Shown here: one piece after another, positions 17,531 through 25,899 of the stretch
Layout: the number at the start of each line of letters is the position of its first letter
Position numbering within the stretch: position 1 is the stretch's first letter
Assembly (NCBI GenBank): GCA_030037705.1
Contig: JASHQE010000247.1
Span: 54,326 to 118,325 of the forward strand
Reading direction: 5' to 3'
Length of the DNA: 64,000 nt
Source of the DNA: Acidobacteriaceae bacterium
GTDB lineage: Bacteria; Acidobacteriota; Terriglobia; Terriglobales; Acidobacteriaceae
Translations under genes and position numbers: made by a program
Notes under the pieces: generated by a model
Databases searched by the model: none
What the model saw: the letters and a program-made list of their open reading frames with translations, nothing else
Told to the model about the DNA's origin: nothing

Positions 17531-18742
17531 TCATCGCGTTGACGGCACACAATCTGCCAATACCTCATCCTTTCCGTTCTCAAGCAAAACGGATTCACCC
17601 ATAGTGTTTGAAGGTGCGAGAAATCGTTCTTGCCCAGATACCCAGACGCGGGCCACGTCAGCATAACCCGAGCATGGATGGAAGGCAGCGAGATCGGCTT
17701 GTTTGCCGATTTCAATGCTGCCTATTTCTTTATCCAGGCCGAGATGCCGCGCTGGATTCAGCGTCAGCATATTGACCGCAGCCGAAGAGGTCATTCCGCT
17801 GTCCATCATACGCAAAACGCAGGCAAGCAGTGATGGAAAGTGATAATCGCTGCAGATGATGTCGACCAGACCCTCGGCCATAGCATCATGACAGGACAGA
17901 TTGCCGCAATGAGAGCCCCCTCGGTAATAGTTAGGCGCGCCCATGCACACCATCATGCCCAGTTCTTTGGCCTTGCGCGCCGCCTCGATGCTGCAAGGCA
18001 TCTCAGCAAGAGTGGCTCCACATGCAAAGGCTTCGATCACATGCTCTACGGTTGTATCATCATGGCTACCTAGAGGAATTCGGCCATTCACGCGAGCTTT
18101 GACCGTCATGCGATTGTTCACCTTGCCAGCTCGCGCAATACGCTCTTCCATACTCTTGCGCGCTTCTTCCATGGTGATGTTCTGCCGATTGACGCGTTGC
18201 TGGAGCAGCGCCTCGATGTCGCGGAACTGGCGCTGGCCGGGTGTATCGTCGTTAAACACAAGATTGGCAATGCTCTTGAGCTCGAGTAGCTGATCAAGGA
18301 TCTCCTCGACCGGCTCAAAGTTTGTGCTCCACCTGACGTGGATCAGATGGTGTGCGCGCAGCGTAGGCATCAATTCTTGGAATTTGCGTGCCAACGTCAG
18401 CCCGTCGCCGCGCCATGAGCCGGCATGACCTTCGCGTTCCTCCGAAATCCTCGCCGCACTACACACAGTGGTAAGCCCGCAGCTGAGGGCGCGCATATCC
18501 ATTACATGAAGAGCGAGTTCGAGAGGGATCTTCGCAGTCGGTCGCGGCGTGATTTCGCGTTCGAGATAGTCGGTATGAATATCGATCACTCCAGGAATCA
18601 GGAATGCTCCCCGCAGGTCAACGCCGTCGGCTACACGGCGCGGCAGAATATCGATGATGCGCTCGCCCTCCACGACAACCGTTCCATCGATTTCCTGATC
18701 CGGACAGACGATACGCGCATTCGTTAATATCGTTTCCTTCAT
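17531..18742 (-). CDS. phnM: PhnM-type alpha-D-ribose 1-methylphosphonate 5-triphosphate diphosphatase (divergent copy)
   Basis: Amidohydrolase-superfamily enzyme that removes pyrophosphate from the 5-triphosphate product of PhnGHIL. Metal-site motifs are present: GVIDIHTDYLE, NDDTPGQRQ, SHDDTTVEH, GAPNYYRGGSHCGNL and CSDYHFPSLL. At 403 aa it is a little longer than usual. AGGAGG lies 9 bp before the ATG. It is the last gene of the minus-strand phn operon, 29 bp after phnE. Compared with the second PhnM at 34629-35774 it departs more from the canonical pattern (EITPRPTAKIPLELALHVMDM in place of the usual W-P...LLAHDAQ segment), so the two copies belong to different branches and may act on different substrates. 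Confidence 0.9.
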   Translation of the reverse strand: MKETILTNARIVCPDQEIDGTVVVEGERIIDILPRRVADGVDLRGAFLIPGVIDIHTDYLEREITPRPTAKIPLELALHVMDMRALSCGLTTVCSAARISEEREGHAGSWRGDGLTLARKFQELMPTLRAHHLIHVRWSTNFEPVEEILDQLLELKSIANLVFNDDTPGQRQFRDIEALLQQRVNRQNITMEEARKSMEERIARAGKVNNRMTVKARVNGRIPLGSHDDTTVEHVIEAFACGATLAEMPCSIEAARKAKELGMMVCMGAPNYYRGGSHCGNLSCHDAMAEGLVDIICSDYHFPSLLACVLRMMDSGMTSSAAVNMLTLNPARHLGLDKEIGSIEIGKQADLAAFHPCSGYADVARVWVSGQERFLAPSNTMGESVLLENGKDEVLADCVPSTR

Positions 18743-18771
18743 CGGATGAAGCCTCCTGGGTTAGGCGTGTG

Positions 18772-19593
18772 TTATTTCGTCAGCATTGGCTGGGTAATGA
18801 TTGTTCGGCGTATCCAGTCAGAGATACGCTCCATCACGGTAATCATCACAACGATAAGCACGGTGTATAAGAGCACGTCTTTGAAGTGAAGCAAACCTTT
18901 GGCGACCTCAAGCTGGAAGCCAATACCACCACCCCCAAAGACGCCTAGCGGAACAGCGATTCGCAAGTTTTGATCGAAGGCATAGAACAGATTTGCAACA
19001 AACGAAGGCATTACCTGTGGCAGTACGGCATAGCGAATGGTTTGCAGCCGCGTGCTCCCGACGCTTTGAACCGACTCAAGGATGCCTTTTTCGGCGTGTT
19101 CGATTGAATCTGCAAAAAACTTCCCAAACATTCCCACGGAACTAAGGATCAGAGACAGCATTCCGGCAAAAGGTCCGATCCCAATCGCGATCAGCAACAC
19201 CAGAATGACGATCAGATGCGGGGCGGAACGACTCATAGCCAGTAGGGTCCGCGTCGACAGCCGCACCAGGGGATAAGGCGTGGTATTAGACGCAGCAAAG
19301 AATGCCAGAAGCAACGCGAGCGCTCCTCCGAAGGCCGTCGCCAGAAATGCAATTGATAAGGTTTCGACGAGTGAGATGAGAACCGAATCGTCCTTCCATA
19401 GCAAGGTGAAGTTCGGCGGCAGCATCTGGTTCAAAAGGTCGGCCAGGAACCGAAAGTCCACAAAGAAGCTGTCGGGGTTCACATCCAGGAACACAAAGAG
19501 CAAATATGTCCCTGCGATGATTGCAATCAGGAAAATGATCGTCCGGTGGAGTTTACGCGAGGGCAGCACCGCGGCTGGCACAGCGATGCTCAT
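18772..19593 (-). CDS. phnE: Phosphonate ABC transporter permease PhnE (second copy)
   Basis: A 273-aa inner-membrane permease with six to seven hydrophobic segments (IIFLIAIIAGTYLLFVFL, VETLSIAFLATAFGGALALLLAFFA, LIVILVLLIAIGIGPFAGMLSLIL, VLLYTVLIVVMITVMERI). The ATPase-contact loop is clear: DSIEHAEKGILESVQSVGSTRLQTIRYAVLPQVMPSF, the EAA motif typical of PhnE. The start overlaps the first phnE stop by four bases. Together the two permeases should form the heterodimeric channel served by PhnC and PhnD, as in other operons with two PhnE subunits. Confidence 0.92.
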   Translation of the reverse strand: MSIAVPAAVLPSRKLHRTIIFLIAIIAGTYLLFVFLDVNPDSFFVDFRFLADLLNQMLPPNFTLLWKDDSVLISLVETLSIAFLATAFGGALALLLAFFAASNTTPYPLVRLSTRTLLAMSRSAPHLIVILVLLIAIGIGPFAGMLSLILSSVGMFGKFFADSIEHAEKGILESVQSVGSTRLQTIRYAVLPQVMPSFVANLFYAFDQNLRIAVPLGVFGGGGIGFQLEVAKGLLHFKDVLLYTVLIVVMITVMERISDWIRRTIITQPMLTK

Positions 19594-20429
19594 CGCAACG
19601 CCCCCTCGCGCAAAATACGCTCACGCAGAAAGTCGGAGACACGCTCGGTGCAGAAGACCAGAACGAGCGTAACAAGCGTGGCCATGCAGGCGGATCGATA
19701 ATCGGCCGCATCCATGTAGGTCTTCATCATGTACCCGATGCCGCCCGCGCCGACCGCGCCCAGCAGAATGCCCTCACGCACATTGAAGTCGAAACGAAAG
19801 AGCCCGTTGGCAAGCAGCGCGGGAAGAATCTGTGGAATGACGGCGTAGCGGATGACCTGCGAACGGGTCGCTCCAGTTCCTTCCACTGCCTCAAGCATGC
19901 GCGGCTCGATCTCTTCGATCGTGTCGGCGAGCAGCCTGGCCAGCATGCCCACACTGCCAAAGCAGAGCGCGATAAAGCCAGGAATCACGCCCAATCCAAA
20001 GATCGGGACAAAAAGAAGCATCTGAACAATTTCAGGCAGGCCGCGCTCCGTCGCAATGATGGCTCGCATGCCTAAACGCAGCGGCGGAGGCGTAAGGTTC
20101 GAAGAGGCAAGCAGCGCACAGGGAAGCGAGAGAAACATGCCCAAGATCGTGGCCGCCATTGCAATCGCCGTGGTCACGCCGACCGGGCGCAACAAACTGC
20201 CGAGGGCGCTCCAGTCGGGAGGGAAGAACATTCCCAGCAATGCAGGCAGCTTCTCCATGCCAGTGACGAACACTTTAAGGCTGACTCCACAGCGCCATGA
20301 AGTGAACGCGATGAGCGCAATGAGCAGGGCGATGATGACGGCTTGTCGGCCGCGCTGTCCCGCGATGCCTTTCTTCCACTCCAGAAACGGCAGTTCCCGT
20401 TGAAAGGGGATAGTGGTGGAGACACCCAT
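19590..20429 (-). CDS. phnE: Phosphonate ABC transporter permease PhnE (first copy)
   Basis: A 279-aa PhnE-type permease. Hydrophobic segments include AVIIALLIALIAFTSW, VTTAIAMAATILGMFLSLPCALLA and IVQMLLFVPIFGLGVIPGFIALCFG. The EAA loop is DTIEEIEPRMLEAVEGTGATRSQVIRYAVIPQILPALLANGLFRFDFNVREGILLGAVGAGGIGYMM, very close to the PhnE consensus. The gene abuts phnC on one side (stop and start adjoining) and overlaps the second phnE by four bases, so the transporter genes are translated as one unit. The paralogues differ clearly in sequence, so this is not a recent duplication. Confidence 0.93.
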   Translation of the reverse strand: MGVSTTIPFQRELPFLEWKKGIAGQRGRQAVIIALLIALIAFTSWRCGVSLKVFVTGMEKLPALLGMFFPPDWSALGSLLRPVGVTTAIAMAATILGMFLSLPCALLASSNLTPPPLRLGMRAIIATERGLPEIVQMLLFVPIFGLGVIPGFIALCFGSVGMLARLLADTIEEIEPRMLEAVEGTGATRSQVIRYAVIPQILPALLANGLFRFDFNVREGILLGAVGAGGIGYMMKTYMDAADYRSACMATLVTLVLVFCTERVSDFLRERILREGALR

Positions 20430-21269
20430 TTAAATCGGAGCTCCCTGATGAAGTGCATGATGCAACTTGGGCTCGAAGAGAAATGGCTGTCCGTCTATCG
20501 GCGAATCAGAACCGGCGGTTTCACCCATTGCGCCGCCATAGATGGTTTCCAGTTGACGGGCAGAAATCCGTGCCGAGCCGTCGTAGACTTTCTTGCCTGT
20601 TCGAATGCCGATCACTCGCGTGCAGTAGCGAGCGACGATTTCGGGCTGATGAAACGCACCGATTACAGGTGTTTCGCGCGATAGCGGCTGCAGGATTGTC
20701 ATAATCGCTTCAGCATTTTTAGGATCGAGGCTGGAGATGGGCTCGTCGGCCAGGTAGACGAGCGGACGTTGATAGATGGCGCGTGCAATCGAAACCCGCT
20801 GCATCTCGCCGCCACTGAGTGAACCCGCAAGGCGAGCCGCGAAATCCGCCATTTTCACACGGTCCAGCGCAACCATCGCATCCCGCGCTTCTGAGTCCTT
20901 GAAGCCGAGCAGCCAACTCCGCACTGGACTGATTTGGCCCAGACGTCCGAGCATCACGTTCTCCAGAACTGTGAGGCGCTTTACCAGATTAGAGCCCTGG
21001 AAGATCAAGCCGATGTGCCGCCTGGCTTTGCGTAGCTCACTCACGCTGACATGCGTTGTGCAATAAACCCGATTGGACGGCCCAGTGAGCGTGACCTCAC
21101 CCTCGTTTGGCTGCGTCAATCCCACGATGCATCGCAGCGTGAGAGACTTGCCGGCCCCGCTCGATCCAAGTATCGATACGAACTCACCGCGACCGACGGA
21201 GAAGCTTACGTCATTGACGAGACGCTTTCCGTTCGGAAGCATGACGCGGATATTAGAAACCTGAAGCAT
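20430..21269 (-). CDS. phnC: Phosphonate ABC transporter ATP-binding protein PhnC
   Basis: A 279-aa ABC ATPase energising phosphonate import. Walker A is GSSGAGKS, the signature is LSGGEMQRVSIARA, Walker B is LVYLADEPISSLD and the switch is GAFHQPEIVARYCTRVIGIR. The HQ followed by a (R)YC...GIR tail is typical of PhnC. The start adds a conserved VSNIRVMLPNGKRLVNDVSF, as in PhnC. The gene lies 6 bp after phnD and adjoins phnE. Specificity for phosphonates rather than phosphate or phosphite rests on gene context. Confidence 0.94.
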   Translation of the reverse strand: MLQVSNIRVMLPNGKRLVNDVSFSVGRGEFVSILGSSGAGKSLTLRCIVGLTQPNEGEVTLTGPSNRVYCTTHVSVSELRKARRHIGLIFQGSNLVKRLTVLENVMLGRLGQISPVRSWLLGFKDSEARDAMVALDRVKMADFAARLAGSLSGGEMQRVSIARAIYQRPLVYLADEPISSLDPKNAEAIMTILQPLSRETPVIGAFHQPEIVARYCTRVIGIRTGKKVYDGSARISARQLETIYGGAMGETAGSDSPIDGQPFLFEPKLHHALHQGAPI

Positions 21270-21275
21270 GGCAGT

Positions 21276-22208
21276 CTATTTCTCCACGAAATTGAAGTCC
21301 TTCACCTGCAGTGCGTATTTGCGCAGGCCGTCATAGGTCGCATCGTTCACAGCAATGTTTTTCGTCGCGGTTCCAAAGGTGCTGTAGGTTTTCTGTAAAT
21401 TGTCCCAAAGCGCCGGATCTTTGACAGGAATCTCCAGCAATGCAGCCTGAATTCGTTTCTTCAACTCCTCAGACAGCGATTTGCGCACAGCGGTCGGTCC
21501 ATCTGGTATCAGCTCGGAAGTCCAGATCACGCGCACATCGCCCGGCTCCAGCCTGTGTGTGGCAATCAACCGGTTCGGCGCTGTCTCCATGAAGGCGCTG
21601 GCATCTACTTTGTTCTCTTTAAGCGTCATGACTGCCGCAGGGTGAGTACCGGCAAAGACCACTTTTTTGAAATCTTTTTCGGGCTCGATTCCAGCGGAAA
21701 GAAGTCCGACACGGGGGTACAAATTCCCTGAAGTAGATGCAGGATCTGCAAAGGCAAACACTATATCTTGAGCGTGCGCCTTTAAGTCAGCCAGTGAATG
21801 ATAGGGGCTGTCCTTGGGAACGGCGATTACCGAGCGGTAGCCACCCAGCGATCCGTCAGCGTTGCCGCGCGAGACGATCGCCTCAGCGCCGGCCTTCTGG
21901 GATGCGATGATATAGGCCAGCGATCCAAAGGAAGCGATGTCCACTTTTTCCGCGCGCATGGCTTCGATGGTTGGCGCATATCCTTCCACGCGCACAACTT
22001 CGACCGGCATATTGAGCTCTTTCTGGAGATATGCGCGCATCAGGTCAGCGCGCATCGAGCCACTCTGCAACTGCTCAGATTGCGGCGAGAACGCGTAATG
22101 CAAAACTCTCGGTACGCCGCTGCTGGCGTCGACCGATTTACAACCGGTCAACGCCGGAACCAGCCACGTTGAGAAAAATAAAGCGCACCAACACCAGTGG
22201 CGTTTCAT
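21276..22208 (-). CDS. phnD: Phosphonate-binding lipoprotein PhnD
   Basis: A 310-aa solute-binding protein. The N-terminal signal ends in the lipobox ALTGC, so the mature protein is anchored to the membrane facing the periplasm. PhnD-type features are DIASFGSLAYIIASQ, GGYRSVIAVPKDSPYHSLADLKA and FADPASTSGNLYPRVGLLSAGI; the STSG turn contacts the phosphonate oxygens in known PhnD structures. It stands between phnL and phnC. The range of ligands cannot be predicted from the sequence. Confidence 0.93.
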   Translation of the reverse strand: MKRHWCWCALFFSTWLVPALTGCKSVDASSGVPRVLHYAFSPQSEQLQSGSMRADLMRAYLQKELNMPVEVVRVEGYAPTIEAMRAEKVDIASFGSLAYIIASQKAGAEAIVSRGNADGSLGGYRSVIAVPKDSPYHSLADLKAHAQDIVFAFADPASTSGNLYPRVGLLSAGIEPEKDFKKVVFAGTHPAAVMTLKENKVDASAFMETAPNRLIATHRLEPGDVRVIWTSELIPDGPTAVRKSLSEELKKRIQAALLEIPVKDPALWDNLQKTYSTFGTATKNIAVNDATYDGLRKYALQVKDFNFVEK

Positions 22209-22217
22209 AACTCCTCG

Positions 22218-22931
22218 CTACGCGTAGACAACTTCCTTGAGACGACCGTTTTCGAGATGAAGCGATCGGTCTGCCATTCTCGTCAACGTATGCTCATCGT
22301 GGGTGATGAGGATGATCGACGTACCATTCCGCTTGAGGTCGAGTAACATGTCGATTACGGCATCTTTTGTCTTCATGTCGAGTGAGGCAGTGGGTTCATC
22401 TACAAGCAAAAGCCGCGGACGCGCAATCATGGCGCGCGCAATGTTTACGCGCTGCTGTTCGCCGCCGCTGAAGGTCGCTGGATAAGCGTCCCACAGATCC
22501 TTAGGCAAGCTCAGTCGCTCCAAAATTTCGCTGGTAATGCGCCGTGCCTCATCAACCGAGCGTCCTCGGGCTGTAAGTGCAGAAGCAACTACATCGATAG
22601 CTGGCACGCGCGGAATCACCTGCAGGAATTGCGAGCAGTATGTCATCTCCTTCTTGCGAATGCGCAGAACTTCGTGCTCAGAGGCGCTCGTCAGATCGAG
22701 AATCCCGCCTGATTCTTCGTAATATTGAATTTGGCCTCTGCTCGCGAGATAGGTGCGATAGATGCATTTCATCAATGTCGATTTTCCGGAGCCGGTTTTG
22801 CCCGTGAGTCCAACAATCTCGCCCTCTTCAACATTGAAGGAGACCTGGCGCAATGCCTCGATTGCTTTTTCGTTGAGAATGTGGAGTTCGAATCGCTTCT
22901 CCAGATCCACGACTTCCAGTAGCTTCGTCAT
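22218..22931 (-). CDS. phnL: C-P lyase complex ABC-type ATPase PhnL
   Basis: A 237-aa ABC ATPase-like subunit that in E. coli works with PhnG, PhnH and PhnI to attach a phosphonate to the ribose of ATP with release of adenine. Walker A is GKTGSGKST, the signature is FSGGEQQRVNIARA, Walker B is LLVDEPTASLD and the switch is ILITHDEHTLTRMADR. The insert RKKEMTYCSQFLQVIPRVPAIDVVA and the start LLEVVDLEKRFELHIL are typical of PhnL. All nucleotide-binding motifs look intact. It lies 45 bp after phnK. Confidence 0.93.
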   Translation of the reverse strand: MTKLLEVVDLEKRFELHILNEKAIEALRQVSFNVEEGEIVGLTGKTGSGKSTLMKCIYRTYLASRGQIQYYEESGGILDLTSASEHEVLRIRKKEMTYCSQFLQVIPRVPAIDVVASALTARGRSVDEARRITSEILERLSLPKDLWDAYPATFSGGEQQRVNIARAMIARPRLLLVDEPTASLDMKTKDAVIDMLLDLKRNGTSIILITHDEHTLTRMADRSLHLENGRLKEVVYA

Positions 22932-22976
22932 CGGCTCCTCTTATTCCGCGTGAAGTTATGTGTTCGCCCGCAGAGA

Positions 22977-23816
22977 TCAGAGCAACGAGCTCACCAGGAG
23001 CTGCGTATACCCATGTTGGGGATCCTGCAAAATCTGATCCGTCAGTCCGTGCTCTACAATCTGACCGTGCTTTAATACAATAGTGCGATCCGTCAACATG
23101 CGGATCACGCCAAGATCGTGCGAGACAACGATCATGGAAATTCCGAGCTCGTCCTGCAATCTGCGGATCAGGTCGAGAACCTTGGCCTGCACAGAAACAT
23201 CGAGACCGCTAGTCACCTCGTCAAGCAGGAGCAACGGTGGATTGTTCGCAATCGCCTTCGCAATCTGAACTCTCTGCTGCATACCACCGCTGAATCGCAC
23301 GGGCGATTCATCCATGCGCTTGATGGGAACCTCTGTGTGATTGAGCAGCTCGGTAGCGCGAATGCGGATATTGCCCACATGAAATACGCCGGCCATGAGA
23401 AGTTTTTCTGCAATATTGCCGCCCGAGGAGAAACGGAAGTTCAACCCGTCGCGCGGATTCTGATAAACCATGCCCATCAGATGATTGCGAATGTAGCGCT
23501 TCTTTTGGCTGGAAAGCTCGAACAAATTTACGCTACCGTCTTCGATGGGCCTGAAATTTACCTCGCCTGAGGTCGGATCGGAATCGAAGTAGAGCATCTG
23601 CACTAACGTGCTCTTTCCTGAGCCGCTTTCGCCTACGATACCAAGCACCTCGCCCGGATACAGATCGAAACTGATGTTGCTACAGGCAACAACAGCCCCC
23701 GTCTTCGGACAGATATTCGAGTTGAACTGCGGACCGGTCCGGTCGCAGACATCAGGTGTTACTTCGCCGAAGATTTTGGTCAAATTGCGAACGCGCAGTA
23801 ACCACTTTTCATCCAT
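22977..23816 (-). CDS. phnK: C-P lyase complex ABC-type ATPase PhnK, with half-lost CxxC pairs
   Basis: A 279-aa ABC ATPase that binds PhnJ at the top of the C-P lyase core complex. Motifs are GESGSGKST (Walker A), FSGGMQQRVQIAKA (signature), LLLDEVTSGLDVSVQAK (Walker B region; the usual DEPT/P is DEVT) and VVSHDLGVIRMLTDR. An N-terminal insert (GEVTPDVCDRTGPQFNSNICPKTGAVVA) sits where longer PhnK proteins, as I remember them, carry a small CxxC...CPxCG zinc ribbon. Here only one Cys of each pair remains (C24, C36), so metal binding is unlikely. This parallels the cysteine loss in PhnJ next door. The gene is 15 bp after phnJ. Confidence 0.92.
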   Translation of the reverse strand: MDEKWLLRVRNLTKIFGEVTPDVCDRTGPQFNSNICPKTGAVVACSNISFDLYPGEVLGIVGESGSGKSTLVQMLYFDSDPTSGEVNFRPIEDGSVNLFELSSQKKRYIRNHLMGMVYQNPRDGLNFRFSSGGNIAEKLLMAGVFHVGNIRIRATELLNHTEVPIKRMDESPVRFSGGMQQRVQIAKAIANNPPLLLLDEVTSGLDVSVQAKVLDLIRRLQDELGISMIVVSHDLGVIRMLTDRTIVLKHGQIVEHGLTDQILQDPQHGYTQLLVSSLL

Positions 23817-23831
23817 GGCACATCTCGAGTC

Positions 23832-24716
23832 CTATTCGGGATTTGTAAAGAGTCTTTGTGACGGACGCGGACCTTGCCGCACCTTATCAAGGAAGTTGCT
23901 ATCGTTGATGACCCAGAAGCGGCTGAAGTCCTCGGCGTAGATCTGATCCATGAAGGCCTTGTCCTGCCCTGAAGCCGAGCAGTGGACTCCAATAAACTCT
24001 TCCACCTTGAAACGGATATCGTCGAACTCGAGAGGTTCGACCCGCGTGAAAGGTGGAATCGCGTGAATACGCTTCTCGCGTCCTGCACCGAAAAGATAGA
24101 GGCAGCGGGCCATGCTCAGGTTGGGTACGTCCCAGCTCGGAATCGGCGAAGGTGTGGCGACATAGCGTCCGTTCACCAGAATTGGATGCCCAGCTCCATT
24201 GCGAAGTGTGCCACTGCGCACATAGGCTTCATACAGCGTTACCCAAATCTTCGCGTAATCGGCCTCGGCGTGCATGATCCGCGTCTTTGCCTCATGGCGT
24301 TCGACGCGGCGCAACACCTCAGGCTGCGGCACCTGCAGAACTAAAATCTGTTTCTCCGTCAGGATCTCTTCAGGAACACGATGGCGGCTCTGAATAATGG
24401 TCGCGGCCGCTGTATCGAAGGTGACCGCGCACTTTGCCATCTCCTTGATGAAAAGGCGTAGATTGCATGCGTTTACGCTCGCGTCGCTTCCCTGGTCGAT
24501 CACCTTCACCGTATCGTCTGGTCCAACCAGCGAGAGCGTCAGGTGCAGGCCACCCGTCCCCCAGCCGCGCGAAATAGGCATCTCCGGTGAGGCATAGGGA
24601 ACCTGGTAACCGGGAATGCAGACAGCCTTCAACGTCTTGCGACGAATCTCTTTTTTTGTGAACTCGTCAATGTAGGCGTAATTAAAGCTCTCTTGAAATC
24701 TGAGGTTCTCAATCAT
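23832..24716 (-). CDS. phnJ: PhnJ homologue lacking three of the four radical-SAM cluster/thiyl cysteines
   Basis: A 294-aa protein (ATG at 24716, overlapping the phnI stop by eight bases) that follows E. coli PhnJ along its whole length: YAYIDEFTKKEIRRKTLKAVCIPGYQVPY (with the radical-forming Gly, here G36), RGWGTGG, KVIDQGSD, LIQ/IIQSRHRVPE, NGRYVATPSPIPSWD and LFGAGREKRIHAIPPFTRVEPLEFDD. PhnJ enzymes bind a 4Fe-4S cluster and form a thiyl radical using CX2CX21CX5C near the C-terminus. Here the aligned residues are C246, S249, I270 and L276 (GVHCSAS..., FWVINDSNFLD). The surrounding residues still align, so a frameshift does not explain it. The canonical homolytic C-P cleavage should not be possible. 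Confidence 0.94.
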   Translation of the reverse strand: MIENLRFQESFNYAYIDEFTKKEIRRKTLKAVCIPGYQVPYASPEMPISRGWGTGGLHLTLSLVGPDDTVKVIDQGSDASVNACNLRLFIKEMAKCAVTFDTAAATIIQSRHRVPEEILTEKQILVLQVPQPEVLRRVERHEAKTRIMHAEADYAKIWVTLYEAYVRSGTLRNGAGHPILVNGRYVATPSPIPSWDVPNLSMARCLYLFGAGREKRIHAIPPFTRVEPLEFDDIRFKVEEFIGVHCSASGQDKAFMDQIYAEDFSRFWVINDSNFLDKVRQGPRPSQRLFTNPE

Positions 24717-25875
24717 TGCCACCCTCCCCGGCGCCCGCACCCACGGCAACTTCTTTGCTGCGCTCCTGCTTCAATCGTGCAACCCGTCGCGCGCTCTCCA
24801 GGCCAGCTTGGAAGGTAACGTAGTGAGGCAGCTTGAGATGGTTGGTGAACCCGTAGGCCTCGATAACTTCCGTGTGATAGAGGACGAACTCCTGATTGTT
24901 GGCAGGGTTGTCGGGATTTGGACTGCGTAGCGCACTCTCGACCATACCCATGCAAATTCCCTTCGTCTCGTTTTGACCAAAGCAAAGCCCGTAGCCGATC
25001 GAAAGGGCTGCTCCCTCGCTGCGCTTCCCTCCTTGCCTCGCAGCGTCAGGCGATCGGCGCATCGAGCCACCGACCATCTCTGTCTCGGTGACCTTGATCT
25101 TGCCCACATAGCGTGTCCGTCCGCGCCTGTCAACGATCCGCACCGGAACCTCGCCGACGCGCAGCTCGCCCACTGTGCCATGCGATTCGCCGAACCCGCG
25201 CATAGTGCTGTATGCCATGCACATCAATGCGCCAGTCTCAGACCGGGCCAGCATCTGCAACACCGCCGAGCGAGGCACAGGAAATTTGATTGCCTCTCGT
25301 GTTACATCAAAAACACGCCGATCTTCATCAGGATTACCCTGCCTGCTCATTAAGCCTTCGTTCAAAAAAATGTCGATCACTTTCTTATATGTGGTCATCG
25401 CATGCAGCTTGCAGGGATCAATTGCATCGCGCAATCCCTCGATAAATTTTTCAATGGAACCAAGACTGGCTTGCAGCAGCGCAGGATTGAGCAGTCGAAA
25501 CGAGTAGTCGCGCGTTGGTCCAAGGATCTGACCTCCAGGTATCTCGCGGAAGGTTGATGAGATTCGCCGGTGCACAAACATCTCGCGCGTATTCAGCACC
25601 TCGGCAAAATAGCGGCGCTCCAGCGTGGCGCGATAAGCGCGTAGATGAAACGCGGCTTCAAATGAGTCACCCTCCACCTGCAGCAACGCCAATGCCGCGT
25701 GTGCAGGCGCATAGAGCGAGCCCTCGCCCATTGCGCGATCCACGGCCAGCCGCATCTGCGTGCGCGCCTGATCTACTTTGATGGGTTCCGTCTTGCCCTT
25801 CCAGCGGAAATAGTCCACCAGCCTGTTGGCGTTCTCGATTGCGTCCTGCCCGCCCTTGACCGCTACGTATCCCAT
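24709..25875 (-). CDS. phnI: C-P lyase complex nucleosidase subunit PhnI
   Basis: A 388-aa PhnI, the subunit that carries the nucleosidase activity for the ATP:phosphonate triphosphoribosyl transfer. Conserved segments are MGYVAVKGGQDAIENA, LAVDRAMGEGSLY, FHLRAYRATL, RRISSTFREIPGGQILGPTRDYSFRLL, MAYSTMRGFGESHGTVGELRVG, TETEMV, GYGLCFGQNETKGICMGMVE and FVLYHTEVIEAYGFTNHLKLPHYVTFQ. The central part contains an extra Arg/Gly/Ser-rich stretch (MRRSPDAARQGGKRSEG) not seen in E. coli PhnI. The tail is Gly/Ala-rich. Start: ATG at 25875, 24 bp after phnH. Unlike PhnJ, no key segment seems lost. Confidence 0.95.
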   Translation of the reverse strand: MGYVAVKGGQDAIENANRLVDYFRWKGKTEPIKVDQARTQMRLAVDRAMGEGSLYAPAHAALALLQVEGDSFEAAFHLRAYRATLERRYFAEVLNTREMFVHRRISSTFREIPGGQILGPTRDYSFRLLNPALLQASLGSIEKFIEGLRDAIDPCKLHAMTTYKKVIDIFLNEGLMSRQGNPDEDRRVFDVTREAIKFPVPRSAVLQMLARSETGALMCMAYSTMRGFGESHGTVGELRVGEVPVRIVDRRGRTRYVGKIKVTETEMVGGSMRRSPDAARQGGKRSEGAALSIGYGLCFGQNETKGICMGMVESALRSPNPDNPANNQEFVLYHTEVIEAYGFTNHLKLPHYVTFQAGLESARRVARLKQERSKEVAVGAGAGEGGND

Positions 25876-25899
25876 CTCGCCCCCATCCCGGTTTGAACG

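Noticed and set aside
23840-23990. Frameshift as explanation for the missing PhnJ cysteines
   Set aside because: Both flanks and the residues between the cysteine positions align with E. coli PhnJ in the same frame with a single one-residue gap.
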